Of a DNA stretch of 40,169 bases, positions 11,171-21,944 are shown piece by piece. Made by a program: the position numbers and the translations under genes. Source of the stretch: Paramacrobiotus metropolitanus (taxonomy: Eukaryota; Tardigrada; Eutardigrada; Parachela; Macrobiotidae); NCBI RefSeq assembly GCF_019649055.1, contig NW_026570570.1, positions 1-40,169 on the forward strand, in the 5' to 3' direction. Below the pieces are notes generated by a model, which was not told where the DNA came from, did not search any database, and worked only from the letters and a program-made list of their open reading frames with translations. Each line of letters begins with the position of its first letter. Position 1 is the stretch's first letter.

Positions 11171-12889
11171 ATTTTAAGAGCTCTTAAAAGTGACTTATGC
11201 CTGGTTTCATCTTACGATTATTCACTGCATCTGAAAACTGCTATTTTTTTCGTTCTTTTTTGTGCCTTTCTTTCAGGAAGAAGTTGTCCTTGCAGCTTTG
11301 CAAAATATTGTATGCGAAAACCAGGATGGATGCCCCTGCTTTCTCAGGGCCACCACGCCTCCCCGAACATGGTGGCCAACGCCAACGCTTTCCAGTGGAT
11401 TTTCGACATGATGACGGCTTGTTGTATCGTGGGATGCTTGTCCAGGGCACGGAGGACGGCATTCTTGTGGAAACACAAACAGGGAAACACGCTGGATCAA
11501 CGCTGTTGATTCCTTACGGAAAAGTGTATTTCTGCGAGAAGAGCGTTCGACCAGAACTGTCAGTTGAAATGGATGAACTTAAGGCCCAACATACAGGGAG
11601 AGAATTTTTCCCGTTCCCGATCAAATATTCTGTGTATTTGAAAGACTGCTCGACGTTCCACTTCGAAATCATGGAAAACGGAAGTCTCGGGCTTCAGTCT
11701 TATTCTGGTTTTGTTGCAGAAGAAGAACCAACAGCTGTGGAGGGTTTAGTCCGACTGGATCTCAATCAGCCGATGCAGTGGTATCCTGCAATTCTTTCGC
11801 TACTTGATGACGACAGCCATGCGTTCGGTTTGGGCATCATCAAGAGCTAGACATCGACCGTGAAAGTGATCGTTCCTGCCAATCGGATCCGCACAAGTCT
11901 CACGGAATGGGAGAAGGTGACAGAGGAATATTGTCACCAATTAGCCGCGGGTACGCCGAAGGTACGTCAACTAGTATTAAATCGTTCCGTCACATACGGT
12001 ATTAAAGGGGGAATGGGGGCCATCAAGTTGAAATGCAAAGATAGAGGGATTATCGATTATCTTCACTGCCACTGCTTTTCCCAGGGACCCATGGTTTGGC
12101 CGCAATTTAAGGCATCAAGCTTACAGCCACTCCGCTTCCCTGAACCGTCAGAAACTGGAAAGCGAGAGGTCGCTAGTACAGACAATGTTAATTCCCATGG
12201 AGCGAAACGTATGAAACCCGATCTCGAGGCGTCCGATGAGTCTAGGATTCAACTGCTTCGCGTGGTCACCTTAGCGGAAATATTTGAATACCTGGCTACT
12301 CCGGTGCGTTGCCGATACCAGAACGTATGCAGCCACTGGAACGCTGTTCTTTCCATGCCACGAATTCAAAACCAGCTGCGCTTGAATTACACGGGCCGGG
12401 TTAATTCGGATGAGGAGGAGAAAGAGGGACTTCTTGAAGAGGCGTACCTGAAAGCCGTTTGTGCCAGCAAGTGCTGGGCTCCCACTGTCATCATCACCGG
12501 CTGCCCCGATCACGAGGAACCCTTGTGTTCAGTTGTGAGCACCGTCTGCTACATCGTGCACGAATTCCACCACACCCCCGCTCGAACAATAACTGCCTCG
12601 GATCTGCACGGGAGCTACGATAATATCTTCGCGATTAATTTTTTCGCGCAAGTGAGCCAGAACGTGATACTTCGTAATATCACAATAGTATTCGACAAGG
12701 ATGGACAAGGATCGCTCGAATCGGCATTCGGAATCCGCATCGGACACGGACGTCTATTGGGCGGTCAGGAGCTCAATGTGGTGGATTGGGTGACGATGAT
12801 CAACGAACGTCTGCCAGCGCTCGGAGAAACAGAGCTGACATTGATCTTGGATTCTGTGGCCGAAGACTATCAGAAAAGAGGTGGTAGAG

Positions 12890-13520
12890 TTGATTGCAAA
12901 GACTGAAATAGCGTCCATTAATGGACACTGTGTCCATCATTGAAAAAGTTTTGTCCATTATTGATCAACATAGTGTCCATTTTTGTAAAATTCAAAAAAA
13001 ATGAGAAACATTAAGGGGGGTCTGTTAGGCAAAAATATTTTTATTAATGATTTATTTAATGATAAAAATGTGAAGTCGGCAACCAAATAACTACTGCCGA
13101 TCTGACCTCACTATGTGACTAAGCGCCTAACTGCATCCGTTTTCCGTGTTCTCTGCCGCCTGTCACCTATCATAAGCTATAAAGAAGGCAGAAGGCAGTC
13201 TGTTAGTATCCGCGCCTGTTCCTTATGTGTTACTGAAAAGCACACAGCGGACAAAATATGCGGACTGTAAGTTCGGAGAATATTCCGGGTTTTATTAAAA
13301 ATCGCTTAACCTACAAATTAACACAACTCCGTTTTCGTCAGTCCTGCATGAAATACAGGTAGTGCGTTTGTCCTACCATGTTTACCAGTAAATTTATCTG
13401 TATATGATGTTTTAAACATTGACCGGCGCGATTTTTGCTTATAATGGCCTCTAAAGGGCCCCCGCTTAAAAAGGCGAAAACAGATTTGCCTGTTTAATTT
13501 CATCCCAATCAACTTGATTG
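12890..13520. mobile_element. 624-base insertion in copy D exon 3, with 7-base TSD
   Basis: TTGATTG occurs at 12890-12896 and again at 13514-13520. Between them is sequence foreign to all other family copies, and exon 3 resumes in frame after it. The left end carries four spaced GTCCAT units (12912-12983) and the palindrome GTCCATTAATGGAC. The right end carries an inverted copy of the host exon and intron border. No terminal inverted repeat or coding capacity was found, so the element class is unknown. Confidence 0.6.
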
Positions 13521-13550
13521 GGATGAAATTAAACAGGTAAATCTCTTTTG
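13465..13550. repeat. Near-perfect palindrome at exon 3/intron 3 of copy D
   Basis: The end of exon 3 and start of intron 3 (13514-13550) is mirrored by its reverse complement at about 13467-13512, with one base between. The inner 24 bases of each arm match perfectly (for example TTGATTGGGATG against CATCCCAATCAA), and outer bases match with few differences. It spans the splice donor and could form a long hairpin. Confidence 0.7.
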
Positions 13551-13804
13551 AATCCTGTATTCTGCAGCTTAAATTAAGGTTGCGTTGTTTACTGTTGGGT
13601 TGACAGGATTTATTAAACGTTCTTGGGAAACTCTTGGGAGATCACGAATTGGTCGGCACTTTGCAAGTCAGCCTCCAGATGGACAATCCAAGCGCCAAGG
13701 ACTTGGTGAAACTGGAGCTGCTGAAGCTGCCGAAGATGTTACAACGCTGCTTTTTGGCAGAACTGCACCGATCTCCAGTACCGAACTGCACCATCTCGTG
13801 GTAA

Positions 13805-15080
13805 AATGGTGCACAGAATAGTATTTCCGTCAGCGTCCAATGAGTTTGCACGCTTTTTATTACTGTGGCCTTTGATTATTTGGGTTCAAGACTACTGTGA
13901 TTTGATTACTCAACGTTGAAACAGTGGCTTTTCCTCCTTTTTCTTACAAGTTTTAATTCGTTCTCTATCATATGAATTCGTTTGGTAATAGCTACGGGCC
14001 TACGCCGTCCTTTCTCACATGTTAGATATGCGCAAATTATGCGACGTCGAAACCGCGCCGTACAGGGCGTTTACGTCAATCACTTTATGGTAACTTCACA
14101 ACAACAAGTGTTACAGGCAGTAAAAAAACTTCGATTAAAACCTACAATATAATAATAATAATAATAATAATAGTAAGTGGCGGCCAGCGTGTTGTCCTTC
14201 GGACGGAAAACAAGTGATTACCGTCAGGCGCTGTTATCCTGCAAGTGACTTATGTAATATCGTGTAGGTCCATTAGTTTTCACCTCGCTTTGCCAGCTGT
14301 CTGTGCTGCTTTTCCAGTCCTTCCGCTTGAAGGCTCATTCTCTTGTAGTATGCCGCCATGTTAGAAGCTGGTGGATTATACCCGCACTTATATCCGATCC
14401 GCCGCTAAAACACCTGATATGCAGATGCAGTGCAGATGCAGTGAACAATTGAATTATTAACTGTAAAAATGAGACAAATTGTTTCGAAACTTACGTATGA
14501 AAGCGGCTGATAGAAGGTCCTCGGCGTAAACTTAAACCACTTGTAAAAGGGAAGAATGGTCATTGGTGGAGTTGCGCTTAAATTTCCGGCAAACTGCTAG
14601 AAAGATTGATTGAAATATCGTTACCTGCTTTTCAAGCCGTTCGCACGTGTCAGCGCATAATCGACTACTCGTATGCTGTAGCGCACTCGCTTTCAGTGCG
14701 TCATAAGTCATTTTAGCCCCCAGTCATGGCTCCTATACACTTTTCCGGCGTACGTCATGCAGTGCGTCACTTATTGCTCGAGAGCACATTCATGAATCAC
14801 AACGATACTTCCGGCACACGGAAGAAAGCCATTTCGGCACACTAAAACCTCATTTTAAACGCTGTTTGAAACCGAAACCTGTTTATGGCCATTGTCCACT
14901 TCCACTAGGGATGAGGGCGCAACACGTTAAACAGATCTGTATCCGGGGACCGGATCCGTGCTGATTAGGTGGCTAAATGGTTAGCGACCCTGCGGCGACC
15001 GAACTACCGGTACTACGAACTAATATGACATGGATTTAAGACGCATTCCACTCTGTCTTTGCCGGCGTCGTTTTTAGCAT
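13805..15080. other. Intergenic region with duplicated flank blocks
   Basis: The part 13845-14045 repeats the downstream flank of copy C (9820-10075). An (ATA)n microsatellite lies at about 14145-14172. An 11-base direct repeat (CAGATGCAGTG, twice) is at about 14422-14444. The part 14470-14720 is an inverted copy of the copy D promoter. No intact gene is supported. Confidence 0.45.
14470..14720 (-). promoter_or_regulatory. Orphan inverted copy of the copy D promoter
   Basis: Read on the minus strand, this block matches 10905-11170 over most of its length. Shared runs include GCGCTGACA, GGAAATTTA, TTCCCTTTTA, GTGGTTTAAG and TTACGCC in the same order. The AP-1-like site is decayed to TGACTTATGACGC. 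No family coding sequence follows on the minus strand, so it appears to be the promoter of a lost copy. Confidence 0.55.
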
Positions 15081-15084
15081 AAAT

Positions 15085-15330
15085 ACGGTATTAGACTGCC
15101 TCGATACTCCGGTCCATTGTCGCTATCGTAGCGTGTGCAGTCCTTTCCATGGCGCGGGTACAAAATTAGCTGCGCCTGAATTTCTCGGGCCGTGTCATTT
15201 CGAATGAACCGGAGGTGGAGTAAAATGCGCCCGGAAGTGGAGTACATGAATGCTGCCTGCGCCAGTAAATGCTGGGCTCCAACTATTACCAGAACCGGAA
15301 ACACCGGTGAAAACGAACCAGTCGTTTAAC
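15085..15330 (+). pseudogene. Copy E: relic of family exon 3
   Basis: Short, frame-broken stretches match the F-box exon: LDTPVHCRYRSVCS, then LRLNFSGRVIS, then ACASKCWAPTIT, in the same order and spacing as in the intact copies. Stops and indels lie between them, and part of the F-box is missing. No other exon of this copy is recognisable. Confidence 0.65.
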
Positions 15331-16003
15331 TCTCCACTTTCAGCGGCCGCTTCTGAAAGGTTCGACAAACATCATAAGATTAGGGAGGTATTTTGTAATT
15401 TGGACTTTGCAGTATACCGGCTTAGAACAAACAATATGCTTGTCACGACCCGCGCTCTAGCTCAAGCGAGACTTGGACTTCTAGTTCGTGACTTGGACAA
15501 CTTGTACTTTAGTACTATCAACTGTTTCTTGATGGTCTATTAATTTCTCGAAGTTCTTGGTTTCACTTTCTTAAAATTTTTGTTAACTGTTCTAAGTTGT
15601 GTATAGGTCATGTCGGTGACGCACTACTATTATTTTCTAAAAAATAAGTTACGGGGATAAATTTAAACGTCAAAAAAATTAGCGCACCGGTACACAACGT
15701 CTAACCTTCTGTCAGTTTAGAACGCTAATTGAACACCGGCTTCCCTTGTACCAAAAGTCAGTGGACCATTTATTTTGCTTCGTCAAAGAAAACTTCGCCT
15801 TTACGAGAGTTACTACTCTTAAGTAATATATATACTTTATCTTAGTACCGCAGTAAAGCAGGTAGTGCCAGGCACACAGCTTCTGTAAATGGCTGCACGG
15901 AAACTCATGGGCGGCACTGAACTGCACGTCATTGCTTACTCTTTGCTCGTAGCGAAAGGCCAAGCATCCACTGAACGCGTACTTCCACCATCCGATGGTA
16001 AAA
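15331..16003. other. Non-coding stretch between copy E and the TIR element
   Basis: Open frames are short and without recognisable content. There is an AT-rich segment (AGTAATATATATACTTTAT, about 15821-15840). I see no repeat structure, RNA gene or coding relic. Confidence 0.3.
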
Positions 16004-16004
16004 T

Positions 16005-17121
16005 ACAGCCCTGCCGGGCCAAGTTGGGGCAGTTGTACAAAATAAATTATAAAATATTTGTATGTTTCGTTGAGCTTTTATGTTTTAAGATAGTTGGTTC
16101 AGTTTTTTATTGCGGATCCAACAGTGCTAACACCGGTCCTTACGGGTTCGCCTGTAGCGAGCCGATCGGTGATTTAGGTGATGGGGTGGTGGTCTGTTTT
16201 AGGGCGCTTATAAATGCGCTTCTAAAAAAGTCACCAGGAGATATTTTTTCGTGAAAGTTTTTGAAAACTATTGAGAGGCCGAAAAGGTGTCCACGAAAAG
16301 TTGGGAGAAGAGTCTTGCTCAAACCGTGCTCGGGGGCCCCTCGAAATAACGTGTCGTTCCCATAGACTCGTATGTTATAACGCACCTTCAGAAGAAGACG
16401 GTTGCCTAGCGCCCCTGGTGTGCTAACTTCGAATTGATATTTTTCATGGGTAACACATGGATAATAGCATACGAATTTGATGGTTGGATTAGCATCTATC
16501 GCACAGACGGGGACACGGTTGCTCCGAATAAGTAGAATAAAAAACCGATAAAGCTGTGGATAAAAAAAGATACATTCGCTGTTTGAACGCTTTTAAACGG
16601 AATACCCCGGGTCTATTGTGAGGATACAGAGACTTATACTGACCCACAAAATTTCGTGAACAAGATTTTACTAAAAAAATTTATGTACGGCACTCTGCGC
16701 CTTTACGGCAAGCATGCAGAGGAGGTCATCCTTCAATTTTCTGGTGCCTCCAGTCAGACTACAAAGGTCACGCACACTTGGTTGAGATTGGCTGGCTAAT
16801 CAAATAATTCGCAAGAGCACTGAATGGGGAATAACTTAAAATTACCGATTTCAGACTATGACATCATCAGAATTTTTAAACGAATTTTAAATTGGGCAGT
16901 GCTTAACAAGTATGGTGGGTCAAACAACATTTTCCAACTAGTCTGCTCTAATTTTTATCCCGCTATAATTCGGAACGCGCTTTGAGCATGGAAATCTTAA
17001 GTGGAAAAGATGTGGGACATACACAGCTATCATGTAAAGTTTTGATAAGCTTTCATTTGGTGACGGTTAACTCACAGGAATTTTTGAGACAAACTGCCCC
17101 AACTTGACCCGGCAGGGCTGT
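16005..17121. mobile_element. Non-autonomous DNA element with ~31-base terminal inverted repeats
   Basis: The left end reads CAGCCCTGCCGGG(C)CAAGTTGGGG from about 16006. The right end, read on the minus strand from about 17120, reads CAGCCCTGCCGGG(T)CAAGTTGGGG. The arms match over about 31 bases with one substitution and one indel. The unit is about 1.1 kb. Its interior has only short frames and no transposase motif, so it would be non-autonomous. The flanks (TAAAATA and TTAAATA) are alike but do not give a clean target-site duplication. The superfamily is undetermined. Confidence 0.65.
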
Positions 17122-17699
17122 TAAATAGTCTCAAGATCGTGCCCTACGTACGAGCCTGCGCGTGGTGCACTGGTGCTCCGCCACACAGGGCGTACTTGCA
17201 CTCACTTGCATGCTGCATCGCCTCTCTCACTTGTACGTATGTCACGGTATGTGTGCTGCTGCACTGACTCATCAGATGAAGCGGATATACGCAGCGCATA
17301 CGCTGAGGAACACTGCTCTCTCGTCCCTCGCTCGCAGCAGCAGTCAGCGTTCATACGCTCGCGTTGGATGATCGGGTCCAGTCTGCGCATCATCACACAG
17401 CTGATATGTCTGGACGACTGGACGGCATCACGCACGTGGCTGCCGCCAGGATTCCATTCACGCCTTGGCAGACGCTCAAGAACCCTTCTAGCAACACGTT
17501 TCTAGATTCTGGCCAGACAATGGCTTTGTTCTTTTTGACTGCTATTACGCAGCATTCTGTATTCCCTTTATTTGTCAGTAAAGCTCACTCGTGAGTCCTC
17601 GGCTGTCATCTGTTACAGTAAACAGATTTTTCTTGTTTTTTGAGTGTGCCTTTTCGTTTAGGACGAAGTTGTCCCAAAATATCGTATGCCAAAATCAAG
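17122..17699 (+). promoter_or_regulatory. Upstream region and probable 5' leader of copy F
   Basis: TGACTCATCA at 17265-17274 is the reverse complement of the AP-1-like family motif. Immediately before the start, a tract ending TTCGTTTAG (about 17661) and then GACGAAGTTGTCC parallels the acceptor-plus-leader of copy D (TTTCTTTCAG, GAAGAAGTTGTCC), so a leader intron is likely. The rest is GC-richer non-coding DNA. Confidence 0.4.
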
Positions 17700-19558
17700 A
17701 TGGATGCCCCTGCTTTATCAGGACCACCGCGCCAACCCGAAGACGGAGGCCGACGCCGGAGTCTTCCACTGGACTTTCGACATGAAGATGGTTTGTTGTA
17801 TCGTGGGAAGCTTGTCGTTGGCACGAAAGACGGCATTCTTGTGGAGACACACACAGGGAAACACGCCGGATCAAGGCTGTTGGTTCCATACGGAAAAGCG
17901 TATTTCTGCGAGAAGAGCGTTCGACCAGAACTCTTAAAGGAAATGGAAAAACGTAAGGCGAGAGAGACAAGCAATGGCGTTTCTCACATAATATTCGTTT
18001 CATTGTGAAATACTGCTCCACGTCTCCCTTCGTAATTCTTGATGAACCATCTTCGGAAAAGTGAAAAACTAGCCTTAATTTTCACTCTAGTTTTCTTGCA
18101 GAAGAAGGGCCATTGGTTGTGGAGGTGTTAGTACGACTGGAACCTAGTCAGCCGATGCAGTGGTATCCAGCCGTTCTTTCCTGTTTGATGACGCAAGTCA
18201 TGCGTTTGGAGTGGCGAGCATCGTGCTCCCTACTTCGACTGTCAAAATGGTCGTTCCTGCCAATCGGATCCGAACACACCTCACGGAATGGAAGGAGGTG
18301 ACGGAGGAGGACTGCCGCGAGTTTGCAGAGGTATTGCCCAAGGTATCCCTTCTCACCGCACAAAAAGATAACGAAAAAGCTATGAACAGCGGCTTAAGAG
18401 AAAAGCAATGCAAAACAGATACCATCTAAATGCTTCACAAGTGTTGTTTTTACAGGAACCCGCGGTTCGGTCGCAAAAGTCTCAGCCGCTGCGCAAGGCT
18501 TCCCTGTCAGAAACTGGAAAGCTAGGTTTCGCCAGTGCTGACGATGATAAATCCCGTCGAGTGCAACGCCTGAAAGCCGATCGCGATGCGTCCGTGGCGT
18601 CTGGCATTCAATTGCTGCCCGTTGTCATCTTAGCCGAAACATTCGAATGCCTGGATACTCCGATCCGTTGTCGATATCGTAACGTGTGTAGCCACTGGAA
18701 CTCTGTTCTGTCGATACCGCGTATCCGAAACCAGCTGCGTCTCAATTACTCGGGCCGAGATAATTCGGATGAAGAAGTCAAGGAGGGATGGCTGGAAGAG
18801 GAGTACCTGAACGCAATCTGCGTCAGCAAGTTGCTGGGGTCCCTACATTATTATCACCGGCTTTTCCGACCACCACGAACCAGTGCCGTTCTCAACCAGG
18901 AGTTTTTGTCGCATTGTGGAAAAATTTGAACTCCCTTCGCCCCGTACTATACTCGTATCCGATCAATGCTGGAATGGTGACGAAGAAGACATGGGCCCGG
19001 TCACAAAGACTAGCGAACTGTTGGAAATATGCTCGACGGTCATCCTTCGGAATTTTAGATTTTCTTTCGTGTTGTCTGAGGACGACAACGCTGAGCACAA
19101 AACTGTTTGCAAAGTCCGTATTACCACTGGCCGTCTGGCGGCACTCCGGCAGCTCAGTGGCGACGATTGGTGTAAAATGATGTTTAATGGCGTGCCAGCG
19201 CTGACAGAAACCCAGTTGACCTGCGTCTTGGACAAATTATTCGCCGAGAGCTTTCCGGATTTAGATGGGAGCGCAAAATGGGAAGCCATCAAACAGGTGC
19301 AGGAAAATCTTCTTCCTCTTTTCGTGAACTCGAAGCGCAATGTTGTTGCGGGTTTTCTTTCAGGTGTTATCAGAATTTTTGGAGGAAAATGCGGAATATA
19401 AGGAGTTGCGCTGCAATTCACAAATCACCCTTGCATTGCAAAATGCCAGCGCGAAGGACCTGGCGAAACAGGAGCTGCAAAAGCTGCCAAACTTCCTGCA
19501 ACACTGTTTCCTTATGGCAGTCCAATCCCATTTGCTGGAATCCACCATATCCTGGTAA
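17700..19558 (+). pseudogene. Copy F: Agenet/Tudor-F-box gene with two frameshifts
   Basis: Four exon equivalents are recognisable: 17700-17952, 18102-18342, 18456-19296 and 19364-19558, all with GT-AG borders. Exon 2 is 241 bases against 242 in intact copies; one base is missing near 18180 (LFDD region). Exon 3 has one extra base near 18830 (within CVSK-CWGP), after which the frame resumes as IIITGFSDHHEP. Agenet domain 1 reads LPLDFRHEDGLLYRGKL. The F-box reads LLPVVILAETFECLDTP and VCSHWNSVL. The tail ends TISW. The two indels would prevent a full product. Sequence is otherwise well kept, so the loss is recent or the indels are assembly errors. Confidence 0.75.
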
Positions 19559-20232
19559 AATGGCGCGAGTAATGATGATTTTCTTGATTACTCGTGTTGA
19601 CTAGCAGTGTAGTTTCCTTGTACTACAAACTGATCAATTGATACTCAGTATGAGCTTTGTCTCCCTGTCAGTTTTATTTCGGTGAAACCGTGTGCCTGCT
19701 TTACTGCGATATTTGGACATTTTATAAGAACAGTTATTCGCTTTAAGTCGAAGGTTTCTCAAGCGAAGCAAAATAGACGATCCACTGATTTTTGGTAATT
19801 GAAGCTCAAGAAGCGTTCTGATTTGGCGAAGTGTTAGACGGTATGTACAGTATTTGTGTGCTGAAATGCTGAATTTGTGCTTTTAAAAATTTTCTCCGTA
19901 TTTTATATGCGTATTTATAAAAATATTCGCGCCTGACCGACATGGTATTAAACTACGAACTAGGAAAAGCTAAAAAAAACTTTTAAGAACAATGAAATCA
20001 AGAATTGTAAGAATTTATTACGAAATTTGAAGCAAAGAAGCTAAAAAAAGGTTAAAAACAAAAGAATTTTGGTTTGTTATAAGCCGGTATTCGTGAAATT
20101 AGAAAAAACCTCTCTGGTTTTGTTATGTTCTTTGAATCGTCCAGTTTTCTTACATTGGTGCAGTTTCTTCGACTTCGTTGTCGCGTCTTATTAGTATTGT
20201 GGCTTTTGACAATTTTGCATTCCCGAAACTCT
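19559..20232. other. Intergenic AT-rich region
   Basis: It lies between the 3' ends of copy F and the minus-strand coiled-coil gene. Only short frames are present, with A/T homopolymer runs (GAAAAGCTAAAAAAAAC near 19961-19980). Nothing else is supported. Confidence 0.35.
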
Positions 20233-21944
20233 TCATTTCCGACTTTCCGAATGATTCCAATCATACAGCTGAAACCAGCGCTCATTTCTCCCTTGCGGAC
20301 GATTCCCTGCCTCCGGTGTTCCGCTGCCCTGGGCGCATTGCCGACCGCCCAGCCAACTATTTGTAACCGGCACAGAATTCATCGTTGACAGTTCTTTCTC
20401 ATATTTCAACAAATACTGGTGATGGAAATTATTTTGCCGGTCCGTCTCCTGCAGTTTCTGTCGCAAATCTCGAAGAACTTTAATTTGCTGTACACGACTT
20501 TTAATTGCCGCTGACAACCGCCGGTTGGAAACCCATTTGGCTTCCAGCTGCTGGATGAAATGCGAGTCGGTCTCCTGAACACCATAATCGAGATTTCCGT
20601 CACGCACAGTTTAAAATTGTTTATTACGCACATGAGGCTTTTATTGAGTAGGCCGCCGTTATTGGATTTTCCCGGCTTACCTTTTCTAAATGTTCGGAAA
20701 TTGTGGACAGACGATGTTGACGCCCGTCTAAATCGCTAACACGATATCGCGCGTGCCGCAACCGTAGTTTTCGGCTTTCGGATTTCAGGTTCATAATCGA
20801 GTGGGCTAAATCCAGGCGAAGGCGATGAATTTTGTTGTGCTGTTCTTCTTTGACTCCCTAAAATAGGCTCATAATTCAAACTGCTTTTGAAATATTCAGA
20901 CTGTTATTTAACAAAGAACAGGTGTGCGCTTACCTTAAGATGCCGAAGTTTCAGCATGTTGCTATCCCATGACGATTTATTTTCCATCAGTTGTAAATAA
21001 TCGTTGTTGAGTTCTGCAACAAAATTTAATCATATTTTTTGCGCAGCAAGATGAATCTGCAATCATTAGGGGAAGCAAGAGGTTTACTGGAAATTAGTCG
21101 CGTTGATTTGGCTCTTAAGAGATCCCGCTTTTCCACCAAATACTGATGGTGCTGCCCGGCATCAGCAACGTATCGTTTCTTTATATCGGCAAATAAGTCT
21201 TTCCGGCAAACGCGATAGGATCGCAGCTCATTCTGTTCGAGGTACGAAAGAAATCGTTAAAAAAAAAGTTGCGTGCGACAGCGCCAGCACATATAAATTA
21301 AGCTTCGATCGATCGTACGATTTATCAACGCAAAATTGATTCTTTATTTATACTGCCTACAGCTGACCAGAGTCTCGTTCTCCAATTTATCTATGTATTT
21401 GCTGTATTGCTCATTTTCTTGCCGTCTAAAAACACGCAAGCATTTGATTTTTATGTAATTATCTTTATTCGAACCATATTTCACAGATGAACATTAATAA
21501 TTACCGAATTACTTGTCGTATTGTGTTTCTCCTACATTTTTGTTTAATGTCATATTGGCCAATATCATTTTCACATTTAACTAAGTACTGCTACAGAAAT
21601 GCGTTATCGTAGATTAAGAATTTGTTCTTTAATTACAAATTTCGAGCCGGTACAGCTTACGAAGCGAACTATTGGGTTTTCCTCACTTATCATAAGTCAT
21701 ATGTTGGAGACGGTCGGAATTTTGCTTTAACAATTCCAGTCTGAAATAATTGATGAAGACAAACATTACGTTTCTGCAAGACTATCCTCAGTCCTCATCC
21801 AGCCTCGTACCTGGTAAATTTCTGCTGCAGTCGCAACTGCCGGGCGATCTCCACGGGATCAGGTGGCGGTGGTTCCGCTGGTGTCAAGGCTTTCACGGCT
21901 TTATCTTTCTTCTTATCTTTACCAGCTTTCGGCTTCTTTGCCAT
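20233..21944 (-). CDS. Seven-exon coiled-coil protein, possibly axonemal
   Basis: Exons on the minus strand: 21944-21811, 21740-21687, 21425-21368, 21232-21088, 21013-20934, 20857-20681 and 20574-20233. Phases agree throughout, giving 329 residues. The third donor (GTCAGC) is weak. The protein begins MAKKPKAGKDKKKDK, a basic lead, then a proline-rich stretch (PAEPPPPDP). From about residue 35 to 285 it is almost continuous charged helix with coiled-coil character (for example QENEQYSKYIDKLENETL and QQIKVLRDLRQKLQETD). No catalytic or membrane segment is visible. Lysine-rich starts followed by long coiled coil are common among cilia and basal-body proteins, and its neighbour encodes an EFHC2-like axonemal protein, so a ciliary role is plausible. 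I do not recognise the family. Confidence 0.65.

Larger units (their letters stand above)
11326..13804 (+). pseudogene. Copy D: Agenet/Tudor-F-box gene with insertion and lost splice donor
   Basis: Exon equivalents are about 11326-11568, 11720-11961, 12085-12896 plus 13521-13536, and 13607-13804. Exon 2 is 242 bases and exon 4 is 198, as in the intact copies. Three lesions are visible. The exon 1 donor is CTTAAGG where paralogues have CGTAAGG, so intron 1 would be retained, and it happens to be open. A TAG at 11848-11850 replaces the VLP position of the second Agenet domain. A 624-base insertion flanked by TTGATTG interrupts exon 3. Intron 2 is also open in frame. Skipping the insertion, exon 3 keeps its frame. 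The F-box reads LLRVVTLAEIFEYLATP and VCSHWNAVL. The C-terminus ends TISW. A read-through or truncated product is possible but a pseudogene is likelier. Confidence 0.7.

Noticed and set aside
14968-15030. tRNA-like A box TGGCTAAATGG
   Set aside because: No matching B box or T-arm follows at the required distance.
16140-16385. 81-residue minus-strand frame inside the TIR element
   Set aside because: It is short, has no transposase or other motif, and is not supported by flanking exons.
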